Positions 40,932-50,726 of a stretch of DNA of 64,000 nucleotides are shown here, one piece after another. Positions within the stretch are counted from its first letter, which is position 1, and each line of letters opens with the position of its first letter. The notes under the pieces are model-generated. The model had not been told where the DNA came from. It worked only from the letters and a program-made list of their open reading frames with translations, and ran no database searches. The stretch spans positions 186,001 through 250,000 of the forward strand of contig JAEBDY010000006.1 in assembly GCA_049997955.1 (NCBI GenBank), in the 5' to 3' direction. The position numbers were made by a program, and so were the translations under genes. Origin of the DNA: Umezawaea sp049997955 (GTDB lineage Bacteria > Actinomycetota > Actinomycetes > Mycobacteriales > Pseudonocardiaceae).

Positions 40932-41096
40932 TGGATAAATCCTTAAGTGGTTGGTTCACTAACGAATAAATCACTTCAGGCCGATGACTAAGTGCAGTGG
41001 CCGTCATGACTCACGGGAACGGCTGCCGGGGACAAGCCGTGAGGGGAACGTACAGGGCCCTTGGTCCACATTCCACTCGATGACCCCGATCGTGTA

Positions 41097-41112
41097 CCAC
41101 CTATTCGGGTGA
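41097..41112. promoter_or_regulatory. Shared upstream motif, copy 1
   Basis: CCACCTATTCGGGTGA, identical over 16 bases to the copy at 43056-43071 upstream of the paralogous gene. It lies about 165 bases before the start of twin A. The intervening 40932-41096 holds no gene that I can support. Confidence 0.5.
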
Positions 41113-41267
41113 ATACAGGCGTGTACGGGAACAAGATCGAGACTTAAAGCACAGGCACCGGACTCGGTCGCCCACTCGAATTTGACAAGAAGAGTGCGAG
41201 CACACTATTTACCGGCGGCGAAAACTCGCAACCCACCGGAGTGCGCACAATCGACCGAGCGGTTGCC

Positions 41268-41304
41268 CCTGGTCGTGGGGCGGTTTCACCGCCCCACGAC
41301 CAGG
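41268..41304 (-). terminator. Hairpin terminator after the LAxTG protein gene
   Basis: Perfect 17-base stem with a TTC loop: CCTGGTCGTGGGGCGGT at 41268-41284 and its complement ending at 41304, eight bases beyond the 41312 stop. Confidence 0.85.
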
Positions 41305-41311
41305 AGAACGA

Positions 41312-42070
41312 TCAGGCGCGGCGACGAACTCGGAACATCATCAGCAGCGCGCTACCGCCCACGAGCAGCAGCAGGCCCGTGAGGGCGAGCCACCCACCGG
41401 GCGTGCCCGTGTGGGCCAGGCGGTCGGGGGAGGCGGTGATCCGGTCGCCCGCGTCGCCGTGCCAGTAGCCGCCGCCCTGGGACGGCGTGCCGGCGTAGGC
41501 CGTGGTGCTGGAGGTGTTCGGGGTGCTCGTCGAGCTACCGGTGGTCCGACCAGGCGTCGTCGTGGTCGACGAGGTGCCGGAGGACGACGTGGTCGTGGTG
41601 GTGGTCGAGCTGCTCGTCGTTCCGTAGGACGACGTTGTGGTCGAGGTCGGCGTGGTGGTGGTCGTGCTCGGCGTGGTCGTGGTCGACGTGGTGTCCGAGG
41701 TGGTCGTGCCCCAGGTGGTCGTGGTCGTGGTGGGCGGGGTGGTCGTGGTTTCGCACTCCGACGGCGGCTCCCCGTGCTCCAGCGGCGAGTGGCCGGGAGG
41801 GCACTCGTGGGCAGGCTCGCCGTGCTCCCACGACGAGTGACCGGGCGGGTTGTGGACCGAGGGCTCGGGGTACCAGGCCTCGACACCGCACTCCGGATGC
41901 CAGGACGGCTGTGAGTCGCAGTGCTCGAGCCCGCGTTCGGTGGCCGAGGATTGCGACGTGTCACCGGAAGACTCGGCGGACCCGGTGGCGGATCCGACAA
42001 CGACGATGGCGAGAACAGCACTCATCAGTTGAGCAAACCTGAGCATTGTACGCAGTTTCCCAGCAGGCAT
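41312..42070 (-). CDS. Thr/Ser-rich wall-anchored surface protein with LAxTG sorting signal
   Basis: About 252 residues. Signal peptide ends near GSATGSAES; a mature part contains repeated GHS-xx-EHGEP segments (HSSWEHGEPAHE, HSPLEHGEPPSE), then about 80 residues almost entirely Thr and Ser, then LAHTG at 218-222, a hydrophobic span and the basic tail FRVRRRA. LAxTG is the motif recognised by class E sortases of high-GC actinomycetes, so wall attachment is expected. The Thr/Ser stretch is probably a glycosylated stalk. ATG 42070 is preferred; a TTG at 42091 is also open. Confidence 0.8.
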   Translation of the reverse strand: MPAGKLRTMLRFAQLMSAVLAIVVVGSATGSAESSGDTSQSSATERGLEHCDSQPSWHPECGVEAWYPEPSVHNPPGHSSWEHGEPAHECPPGHSPLEHGEPPSECETTTTPPTTTTTTWGTTTSDTTSTTTTPSTTTTTPTSTTTSSYGTTSSSTTTTTTSSSGTSSTTTTPGRTTGSSTSTPNTSSTTAYAGTPSQGGGYWHGDAGDRITASPDRLAHTGTPGGWLALTGLLLLVGGSALLMMFRVRRRA

Positions 42071-42121
42071 GAGATAAGAATGCCGATTCAACCCGAACGT
42101 CGCAGTCCTTTACCGGATGTT

Positions 42122-42158
42122 CCACCAATTCGAGTGGAAATGCTGCACATTCGAGTGA
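42122..42158. promoter_or_regulatory. Shared upstream motif, copy 2 with tandem half-site
   Basis: CCACCAATTCGAGTG at 42122-42136 matches the motif upstream of the two small secreted proteins, followed by CACATTCGAGTGACACTCG, which itself contains the dyad CGAGTG-A-CACTCG. The block lies about 50-90 bases before the start of the LAxTG gene. Confidence 0.45.
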
Positions 42159-42346
42159 CACTCGGTTGAGCCTAGGTCTTCGCCTAGCTCGCGACTCAGG
42201 GGAAGTGTTCGACGATCGGTCACACGCGGAATCCCGCGGGGGAATGGCTTCGGGGCTGCATTCGACCTGGGAAGTCATCACCAGGCTCACGCGCTCTACC
42301 GACTTGCAACACTGTCATCGCAGGTCAGGACATGTACGGAAATGGC

Positions 42347-42394
42347 GAAGCGGTGGTGCGAACCTCCCCGAATCGAGGAACGCACCACCGCTTC
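42347..42394 (-). terminator. Hairpin terminator after the 118-residue secreted protein gene
   Basis: GAAGCGGTGGTGCG at 42347-42360 pairs with CGCACCACCGCTTC at 42381-42394; an inner CCTC/GAGG pair closes the loop. The stem shares GTGGTGCG with the terminator of the paralogous gene. Confidence 0.8.
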
Positions 42395-42463
42395 AAAGGC
42401 CACGTCGAGAAGCTATGGCCACATCAAGCACTGACCCCCCAAGTGGGGTCATCTGCTCGTTGG

Positions 42464-42820
42464 TCAGTTGTTCTGACCGGACCCACCGTCGATGATGCCG
42501 CCGCTGGCGCACACGTCGGGGGACGCGCTCTCGGCTTCGCTCTCGCCCGGCGAGAGGATCGGCACGTTGAGGCCGTTGGCAACATCCTCGATCGGCACCT
42601 GGACGCCGAGCACGTTGATGTTGTTGTCGCAAACGCCGACGACGGCGTTCACGTTGTGCAGCACATCGGTGTTGTTCAGGTTGAGCAGTCCGACCTGACC
42701 GAAGTCGCTGTGGTCGACGCTGTCCACGTTGCCCACCACGGGGGCCGCGGAAGCCGCGCCGCCGAGAGCCATCAGACCTGCTGCGGTGGCAAGGGCCACC
42801 GTACCGAACTTCTTCAACAC
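42464..42820 (-). CDS. Small secreted protein, twin B (118 residues)
   Basis: Paralogue of the 40545-40931 product. Signal peptide MLKKFGTVALATAAGLMALG with cleavage near GAASAA; mature VGLLNLNNTDVLHNVNAVVG, CDNNINVLGVQVPIEDVANG and SPDVCASGGI closely match twin A. Both cysteines are conserved. A secreted, probably abundant envelope or aerial-surface protein is plausible, but there is no direct evidence. The start is preceded by GGAGAACTCC-type sequence on the plus strand, giving GGAG on the coding strand at a suitable distance. Confidence 0.75.
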   Translation of the reverse strand: MLKKFGTVALATAAGLMALGGAASAAPVVGNVDSVDHSDFGQVGLLNLNNTDVLHNVNAVVGVCDNNINVLGVQVPIEDVANGLNVPILSPGESEAESASPDVCASGGIIDGGSGQNN

Positions 42821-43055
42821 GGAGAACTCCCCAAAAGAAATCTAGATACCGACCCAAAGGGCAATCGCTCGAGTTGATCCCAACTTCGGGGCCACCCAAC
42901 GAAACTCGGACGTACGCTCAAATCGAGGACCGCCCAAGGAAACGCATCGCTATAAAGCGAAACGATTGCCGTGGGACGAACATACATGGCACCTAGGGGA
43001 CAAAGCCACTTGGTGACACCATCGTGTGCTCCCTACTCGCACAGTGAGTATTCGG

Positions 43056-43071
43056 CCACCTATTCGGGTGA
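43056..43071. promoter_or_regulatory. Shared upstream motif, copy 3
   Basis: CCACCTATTCGGGTGA, identical to copy 1, about 235 bases before the start of twin B. The remaining stretch 42821-43055 shows no gene. Confidence 0.5.
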
Positions 43072-43140
43072 CCGGAGGCGCCATAACGGCTGACGCGCCA
43101 TTGCCCTGTAGTCGAATTAGCGCATCCGTTCGCCTATCCG

Positions 43141-43377
43141 TTACCTGCGCGAGACAAAATCGCGGTTCGCGACCGCCCGCGCGACACCGACGTTGACCAG
43201 CGGACCACAGCAGGCAACGGCGACCGCCGGAACGACACAGGGAACTGCGGGCCGCGACCGCCATCGCCGCTGCGGTCGAGCGTTCACCGCACCCCGCACC
43301 TCGCATCCGCACCCCGCAGCAGGCACCGTCGATCCGCCCGCCGAGGGGAACTTTTTCTTGCACAGCAAGCACTTCAC
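43141..43377 (-). CDS. Possible small cysteine-rich protein (78 residues)
   Basis: From GTG 43377 to TAA 43141 the minus strand encodes VKCLLCKKKFPSAGGS with a CxxC knuckle, then GCGCEVRG and, later, PCVVPAVAVACCGPLVNVG. Cysteines are strikingly frequent. Third-position GC is lower than in neighbouring genes and no good ribosome site is seen, so this may be a chance frame. Confidence 0.22.
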   Translation of the reverse strand: MKCLLCKKKFPSAGGSTVPAAGCGCEVRGAVNARPQRRWRSRPAVPCVVPAVAVACCGPLVNVGVARAVANRDFVSRR

Positions 43378-43585
43378 CAGCGCTCGACCTGGGACGGCGG
43401 CGCCACGTGAGGGGGATCGGTGCTCGCGGACACAGTCGCCTCGGCAAGAACACGAGGCCGACGGATGCAGTGAAGCCAGGGGAACCCGAGTGCGAACGGC
43501 AGGCACAGCGACCAGAAGCGGAACCAGGACCGGGGCCAGGCGGGCTGAGACCAAGTTTGGAGCCGGACCGAAGCCAGAGCCCGAA

Positions 43586-43630
43586 CCGGGACCGGGACCG
43601 GGACCGGGACCGGGACCGGGACCGGGACCG
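43586..43630 (+). repeat. CCGGGA hexamer tandem repeat with G-quadruplex potential
   Basis: Seven and a half consecutive units. The plus strand has seven GGG runs separated by exactly three bases (ACC), a strong G-quadruplex pattern. Confidence 0.9.
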
Positions 43631-44193
43631 ATTAGCTAGGACCAGGCCAGGCCAGGTTGAGCCGGGCCAGGCTGGACTAGGTCGGGCTGGACTAGGTCGG
43701 GTCGAGCTGAAGCCAGCCGGGGCTTGGGACGAACCGGAGCTGGCCTGGAGTCAGGGCACGAGCCAAATTCGAGCCAGCCCGGAGTCAAGGCTGGGGCAAA
43801 CCCAGCGCCGGGGTCAGTCCAGGCCAGCGAAGCCAGGCCGGGATTGCAAGCCAGACCGGGCCAAGCCGGGCCTGGCCAATTGGGGCTGGGCCGGCTGGGC
43901 CTGGCCAATTGGGCGGCTGGACGGCTGGGGCTGGGCGGCTGGGCATGGCTGGCTAGGCGGCTGGGCATGGCTGGCTGGGGCTGGGTGGCCGGGCAAAGGC
44001 TGGACGGCTGAGGCTGGGCGGCTGGGCAAAGCCGGGGCCGAAGCCAAGGTTGGCCTGAAAGTGGGCCGAGGTCGATGCTCGGGCGGACTGAAGCCGGGCG
44101 GGGCCGAAGCCAGAGCCAGACTGAAACCGGGCCGGGGTCGAAAGCCAGAGCAAGCTGAAGTCAGAGCGGGCCCACGCCAGGCAGGCCGAAGCC

Positions 44194-44340
44194 GGAGCGG
44201 GCCCAGACCAGGTAGGCCGAAGCCGGCAGGCCCACGCCAGGCGGGCCGAAGCCGGCAGGCCCACGCCAGGCAGGCCGAAGCCGGCAGGCCCACGCCAGGC
44301 AGGCCGAAGCCAGCGGGCCCACGCCGAGGCGGGCCGAAGC
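44194..44340. repeat. 29-bp tandem repeat array
   Basis: Units beginning GGCAGGCCCACGCC start at 44225, 44254, 44283 and, with changes, 44312; looser copies extend to both sides (30 to 31 bases apart). The exact 29-base period rotates reading frame, so this is not protein-coding. Confidence 0.85.
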
Positions 44341-44676
44341 TGGCGGGCCCGCCCCGGCGCGGGCCGAAGCTGGCAGGCCCGCGCCGGGGCGGGCTTGGGT
44401 CGAAGCGGGCCCAGGCCGGGGCAGGGTTGAAAGTGGAGATGGAGCCCGAGGCGGGGTTGAAGGCGCGTCGTCTCTCGGGCAGGTCGTTGAACTTTGGCTT
44501 GCCGGGTGGGCTTGACCGCCCCGTCACCGCGCAGCGGCGAAGGGCTTGCGACCGCGTCTTCCCCTGACCGGAGTGGTCGGGCGTCGGGTGTGCCCCGGCG
44601 CCCGAGCCAACCAGTCGTCTCACATCACTTCACGAACGCCGCGGCTCGTTGCGCTCCGCGGACACGACAAGTCTCG

Positions 44677-45036
44677 TCAGCCGTGCAGGCCCGTGGCTGC
44701 CATGATCGTGGACGAGGCGCCTTCGGGGCCTGCGGTGTCCGCGCCCTCGACGTACGTGAACTCTCCGTCCTCGTCCACGACGAGGTACAGCCACTCCACG
44801 CTGGCCCCGTCCGGACCCGCGGTCGAGTGGTACTCGGCGAACGTGGCTTCGTCGTGGTGGTGGAAACCACCGTGGTGGTGCCCGGTGCTCGCCTCGAAGA
44901 CGTCGAGCGAGGCGCCGTCGGGACCCGCCGAAGCCTCGTAGGCCTCGTAGGTGTCGGCGAGGGCCAGACCGGAGGTGCCGAGGGCGAGGGGCATCGCCAA
45001 CGCGCAGGCCGCGACGACGCGACGGAGGGAAACCAT
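44677..45036 (-). CDS. Small secreted protein with AGPxGAS repeats (119 residues)
   Basis: Signal peptide MVSLRRVVAACALAMPLALG ending near LALA, then a mature region with three copies of the motif: SAGPDGAS, TAGPDGAS and TAGPEGAS, spaced about 30 residues apart and each followed by an aromatic or hydrophobic stretch. A HHHGGFHHH cluster lies between the first two. AAGGAG precedes the ATG at 45036. The neighbour at 45754 shares the motif and the His-rich feature. No known family is recognised; a surface or metal-binding role is possible. Confidence 0.7.
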   Translation of the reverse strand: MVSLRRVVAACALAMPLALGTSGLALADTYEAYEASAGPDGASLDVFEASTGHHHGGFHHHDEATFAEYHSTAGPDGASVEWLYLVVDEDGEFTYVEGADTAGPEGASSTIMAATGLHG

Positions 45037-45753
45037 CAGGATCGACTCCTTGATTCTTGTGCACGACGTTCTGGATCGGTGAGGACGTCCGAGCCCGCCG
45101 ACGGATCGGCGGCCGAGATGATCTCCCCGCCAATGCTGCTGACGCGTGCGGGGACCGCACGGCGAAACTGTGTGATGCAGCCCACTCAAGTGGTCGACGC
45201 CAAGCCCTCAACCTGGGTCGATCCCCCTCCTGACGTTGGACGATCGACCACCGCGCACGGCGGTCCGACGAGCCACGCCATTCGGAGTTCACCTGTCCGA
45301 ATGACCCGCCGAAGATGACTTCGGTTCACGAACCACGCGCCAGGATCGACCGCGCGGAGAACCGCGTCCGGATCGGCACGGCCACTGGCGCTTCTCCGCC
45401 AACCGGACTCGACCCCGGCGAGCAGGCGGGACCGGAACTCGGCGTTGATCGTCTAAATCTTGAAGACATCGACGAAATTCACCCTCGAAAACACCATTCC
45501 TCTTCGAGGGGTGACAAATCGCGGACCTGGTCACCTCGTGCTCCCACCTGCGCCGACCAGTCGGTGCGACCCCCACACAGGTGACGCATATCAACACCGT
45601 CACACGCAGTGTCACCATTGCGGAAGCAGAAGTGCGCCACTGATGTTTGACAATCGTTGATCACACGATGTGGTGACCCAGGAAGCGATTCAGCTCGGGA
45701 CGAGTACCTTTCGAAATGTAGTTCTCGCACTCAACCTTGGAGGTTCTCCCAAG
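45037..45753. other. Divergent intergenic region between the two AGPxGAS genes
   Basis: This 717-base stretch lies between divergent starts. It includes an inverted repeat CATTCGGA-9-TCCGAATG at 45279-45303 and a second dyad CCTCGAA/TTCGAGG at about 45483-45508. GC content is lower than in the genes. No coding frame is convincing. A TTGACA at 45647-45652 could be a -35 element for the rightward gene, though no good -10 follows. Confidence 0.45.
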
Positions 45754-46053
45754 ATGCGCAGGATCAATCGCGTGATCGTTGCGGGTGCCCTGTCCATTCC
45801 CTTGGCACTGGCGGCGGGTGGTATCGCCTCCGCCGACACGGAGGACACGTCCCGCGACGCCCAGTACTCAGCGTCCAGCAGCACCGCGGGCCCTCACGGC
45901 GCGTCGTCGCAGGCGGTCTACGCCAGCGTCGGTGGCTGGGGCAACTACCACCACGATGACGACGACGACCACGACCACGGCCACGGCCACGGGTACGGCC
46001 ACGGCCACGGGTACGGCTGGCACCACTACGGCCTGCTCAGCGCCCTGCTCTGA
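45754..46053 (+). CDS. Small secreted His/Asp-rich protein with AGPxGAS motif (99 residues)
   Basis: Signal peptide MRRINRVIVAGALSIPLALA ending near GGIASA, then STAGPHGASS, the motif shared with the divergent neighbour, and a C-terminal tail rich in His, Asp and Gly (DDDDDHDHGHGHGYGHGHG). The tail is likely to bind divalent metals. TTGGAGG lies about ten bases before the ATG at 45754. A strong hairpin terminator follows. No family is recognised. Confidence 0.7.
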   Translation: MRRINRVIVAGALSIPLALAAGGIASADTEDTSRDAQYSASSSTAGPHGASSQAVYASVGGWGNYHHDDDDDHDHGHGHGYGHGHGYGWHHYGLLSALL

Positions 46054-46073
46054 GACAAGCACTGAAGTGAAGT

Positions 46074-46120
46074 AGCCTTCCGGGCCCCTGGAGCTTCTAC
46101 CTCCAGGGGCCCGGAAGGCT
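46074..46120 (+). terminator. Hairpin terminator after the His/Asp-rich protein gene
   Basis: Stem of about twenty bases, AGCCTTCCGGGCCCCTGGAG at 46074-46093 with its complement ending at 46120, followed by TT. Confidence 0.85.
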
Positions 46121-46278
46121 TTCACGCTACCAGTCCGACGCGCGCATTCACGCAGCGGTTGCCGCCCGCTAGCCGTTCCGACTTCCGGGTACGGCAATCT
46201 TCACCCGCCCCGGAACCGCGCACTCAAATGCATCAGTGAAATGCGAATTGTTCACATCACCGACTCCCGTTCAAAGGC

Positions 46279-47058
46279 TCAAGAACCGAATCGGCGGTGG
46301 CGGATCGCGTAGTCGCGCAGGGCGCGCAAGAAGTCCGTGCGGCGGAACGCGGGCCAATACGCCTCGCAGAACCAGAACTCCGAGTGCGCGGACTGCCACA
46401 GCATGAACCCGGACAGCCGCTGCTCCCCCGAAGTCCTGATGAGCAGGTCCGGATCGGGCTGGCCGGACGTGTAGAGGTGCTCGGCGATGTGGTCGACGTC
46501 CAGGACCTCGGCCAGTTCCTCGATCGTGCCGCCGCTCTCCGCGTGCTGCTGCAGCAACTTCCGGACCGCGTCGGCGATCTCCTGCCTGCCGCCGTAGCCG
46601 ACCGCGACGTTGACCTCCAGGCCCGTGCGGCCCGTGGTGCGCAGCGCGGCGGCGGACAGCCGGGCGGCGGTCTCCGTCGGCAGCATGTCCAGCGCGCCGA
46701 CATGCCTGACGCGCCAAGGGTTCCCCGGCGCGGCCAGCTCGTCGACGATGTCGGCGATGATGTCGAGCAGCGGACCGAGTTCCTCGATGGGACGGTCCAG
46801 GTTGTCCGTCGACAAGAGCCAGAGCGTCACGACCTCGACGTCCGCGTCGCGGCACCACCGCAGCAGGTCGAGGATCTTGCGCGCGCCCTCGCGGTGGCCG
46901 TGCGCGACATCGGTGAAGCCCGCTTCCTTGGCCCACCTTCGATTGCCGTCCAGCACGACGCCCACGTGGCGTGGACGCTGCTTGCCGTCGAGCCACCGGT
47001 TCAACCGGTACTCGTAGACCCGGAAAAAGACGTCCCTGACGCGCTTGCGAAGCCCCAC
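46279..47058 (-). CDS. uppS: Cis-isoprenyl diphosphate synthase (UppS family)
   Basis: A 259-residue Z-prenyltransferase. The catalytic Asp37 lies in VVLDGNRRWAKEAG; TLWLLSTDNLDRP and the C-terminal DLLIRTSGEQRLSGFMLWQS and EFWFCEAYWP segments complete the family pattern. Actinobacteria carry a short-chain Z-farnesyl diphosphate synthase (Rv1086) and a long-chain decaprenyl synthase; position next to trhA matches Rv1086. Products feed polyprenyl phosphate carriers for wall and mannolipid synthesis. Confidence 0.94.
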   Translation of the reverse strand: MGLRKRVRDVFFRVYEYRLNRWLDGKQRPRHVGVVLDGNRRWAKEAGFTDVAHGHREGARKILDLLRWCRDADVEVVTLWLLSTDNLDRPIEELGPLLDIIADIVDELAAPGNPWRVRHVGALDMLPTETAARLSAAALRTTGRTGLEVNVAVGYGGRQEIADAVRKLLQQHAESGGTIEELAEVLDVDHIAEHLYTSGQPDPDLLIRTSGEQRLSGFMLWQSAHSEFWFCEAYWPAFRRTDFLRALRDYAIRHRRFGS

Positions 47059-47168
47059 GACCGAAGAGCCTACGCCGCGTGAGCCGGCTCACGAGCGGGC
47101 GAGGCGGCCGCGTGAAGTTCACCGCACGACCACTGCGGCACAACCTACGGTGCCGTAACCTCGGAAGG

Positions 47169-47849
47169 GTGACTTCCTCCACGCACGCACGCCGGCCTGA
47201 ACCGGCTCTGCGGCCCCGGATGCGCGGGTGGCTGCACGTATGGTCCTTCTACATCTCCCTCGCGACCGGGGCGACGCTGATCGCCCTGGCCGCCTCGACC
47301 GTGTCGGCGAAGGCCGCCCTGGCCACGTCGATCTACGCCGCGACCCTGCTGGGGCTGTTCGGCATCAGCGCCCTCTACCACCGCGTCGACTGGGTCAGCG
47401 TCAGGGCGCGGACGTGGATGAAGCGCCTCGACCACTCGATGATCTTCGTGTTCATCGCGGGCACCTACACCCCGTTCGCCCTGCTGGCGATGCCCCCGAG
47501 CACGGGGAACATCGTGCTCGCGGTGGTGTGGATCGGCGCCGTCGGCGGTGTGATCCTGAAACTCGCGTGGCCGCACGCGCCCAAGTGGGTTGGCGTGCCG
47601 ATGTACATCGCCCTCGGCTGGGTGGCGGTCTTCGTGCTGCCGGACATCATGCACCACGCGGGCGTCGCGGCCCTCGTGCTGGTGATCGTCGGCGGCCTGC
47701 TCTACACGGTGGGCGGCATCTTCTACGGCATCCGCTGGCCCAACCCCTGGCCAGGCGTTTTCGGCTTCCACGAGGTGTTCCACGCTGCCACGGTCGTCGC
47801 GGCCCTCTGCCACTGCATCGCCATCTGGCTGGCCGTCTACTCCGGCTGA
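47169..47849 (+). CDS. trhA: Hemolysin III / TrhA-family seven-helix membrane protein
   Basis: A 226-residue protein with seven transmembrane helices of the PAQR/hemolysin III family. Conserved residues include the histidine and Ser in FGISALYHRVDW, the DHSMIFVFIAGTYTPF segment and the C-terminal HEVFHAATVVAALCHC. These suggest a metal-dependent ceramidase-like active site; in bacteria the family affects membrane-lipid homeostasis. The GTG at 47169 follows GGAAGG. It diverges from uppS as in mycobacteria. Confidence 0.9.
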   Translation: MTSSTHARRPEPALRPRMRGWLHVWSFYISLATGATLIALAASTVSAKAALATSIYAATLLGLFGISALYHRVDWVSVRARTWMKRLDHSMIFVFIAGTYTPFALLAMPPSTGNIVLAVVWIGAVGGVILKLAWPHAPKWVGVPMYIALGWVAVFVLPDIMHHAGVAALVLVIVGGLLYTVGGIFYGIRWPNPWPGVFGFHEVFHAATVVAALCHCIAIWLAVYSG

Positions 47850-48000
47850 GGCCAGGACGGGGGTTGTCGGTTCGAGCGCGGCACCCCCTCCGCCGCTGAC
47901 CGGCCCCCAGACCGATCAGCGACGCCCCTGGCCCCACGAGCACGAGTGTGGCCCGTACCACTCGGTTTCCGGGGCGCACTTGGGCATTGCTTGAGGTGCG

Positions 48001-48034
48001 GAAGATGGCGTTCACACCGGTGAACGCCATCTTC
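48001..48034 (-). terminator. Hairpin terminator after the 188-residue protein gene
   Basis: Perfect 15-base stem GAAGATGGCGTTCAC / GTGAACGCCATCTTC with loop ACCG, ten bases beyond the 48045 stop. Confidence 0.85.
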
Positions 48035-48044
48035 ACGAGGAACC

Positions 48045-48611
48045 TCAGACCAGGTCCGGTCCCTGGGCCCGGAGGTCGTCGACCTTCGACATCGCTTCCC
48101 GCAGTTCACCCAGCCAGGTGTCGGCGTGCTCGCCCACCAGGCGCACGGCCCACGCCAGCGCTTCCGAGCGGGACCGCGCCACGCCCGCCGCGACGAGCGT
48201 GTCGAGCACCTTGCGCTCCGGCTGCCTGAGCCTGGTCATGACCGGCACGGACAGCGTGGTGAACAGCTCCTCGGTGCCGCCCAGCCGTGCGCCCCAGGCG
48301 ACCTTCCGGCCGTAGCGGTGCTCCGCCTGCCTGGCGATCTCGATGCGCTCGTCCCTGGTCTGCTCGCGGTACCGGCTGATCCGGCCCGACTCGGCGGCGG
48401 AGCGCTCCGCGTCGTCGGCGAACTCGCCCTCCAGGTCTGGCAGCGTGCCGACCACGAGGATCTCCTCGCGGTCGACCACCACCTCCGGCGCGCCGGTGAA
48501 CCAGCCGTCGGGCAGCCGCCCGGTGAACCACGCCGCCGCGTCGTCCGCTGACGGCAGGTCACCCTGCTGCCAGCCTCCCCTGCCCCGTCCGGGGCCCCAT
48601 CCGCGTCCCAT
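48045..48611 (-). CDS. Conserved hypothetical protein, 188 residues
   Basis: Starts MGRGWGPGRGRGGWQQGDL. The first 90 residues include FTGRLPDGWFTGAPEVVVDR and EEILVVGTLP, a charged helix follows (SRYREQTRDERIEIARQAEH), and the C-terminal part has KVLDTLVAAGVARSRSEALA then WAVRLVGEH, resembling a ribbon-helix-helix or similar small DNA-binding unit. Related proteins occur widely in actinomycetes without assigned function; a regulatory role is a guess. It is read towards trhA. Confidence 0.65.
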   Translation of the reverse strand: MGRGWGPGRGRGGWQQGDLPSADDAAAWFTGRLPDGWFTGAPEVVVDREEILVVGTLPDLEGEFADDAERSAAESGRISRYREQTRDERIEIARQAEHRYGRKVAWGARLGGTEELFTTLSVPVMTRLRQPERKVLDTLVAAGVARSRSEALAWAVRLVGEHADTWLGELREAMSKVDDLRAQGPDLV

Positions 48612-48683
48612 GTCGACCCCTTCGCAACGTCGATTACTTAATTACGACGCTACGCCTGCAACGGTGGAAGTCGAGGGTGTTCG

Positions 48684-50672
<1,989 letters not shown>

Positions 50673-50726
50673 GCGAACCACAGTAATTCGACCGCGCCGA
50701 CACCGTCGGTCGGTCAGACTCCACGG

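Larger units (their letters stand above)
43480..44480. repeat. About 1 kb low-complexity G-rich non-coding block
   Basis: The plus strand is dominated by short variants of GGGCCGAAGCC, GGCTGGGC and CAGGCC. Adjoining frames are open for hundreds of codons on both strands, but only because stops are rare in this composition; translations are meaningless repeats and some repeat units are not multiples of three. It lies in the 1.86-kb gap between twin B and the 119-residue secreted protein gene. Confidence 0.8.

Noticed and set aside
40545..42820. Calling the twin secreted proteins chaplins or rodlins
   Set aside because: Composition is similar, but the GNxxCxN-type chaplin motif and rodlin pattern are not visible.
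44194..44340. 29-bp repeats as a CRISPR array
   Set aside because: Copies are contiguous, with no unique spacers between them and no cas genes nearby.
43407..44567. A 386-codon plus-strand open frame (and a 269-codon frame on the other strand) over the low-complexity block
   Set aside because: Translations are simple repeats such as DRDRDR and PRRGGPKLAG, and the 29-base repeat period rotates the frame. Open frames are expected in DNA with so few A/T-rich codons.
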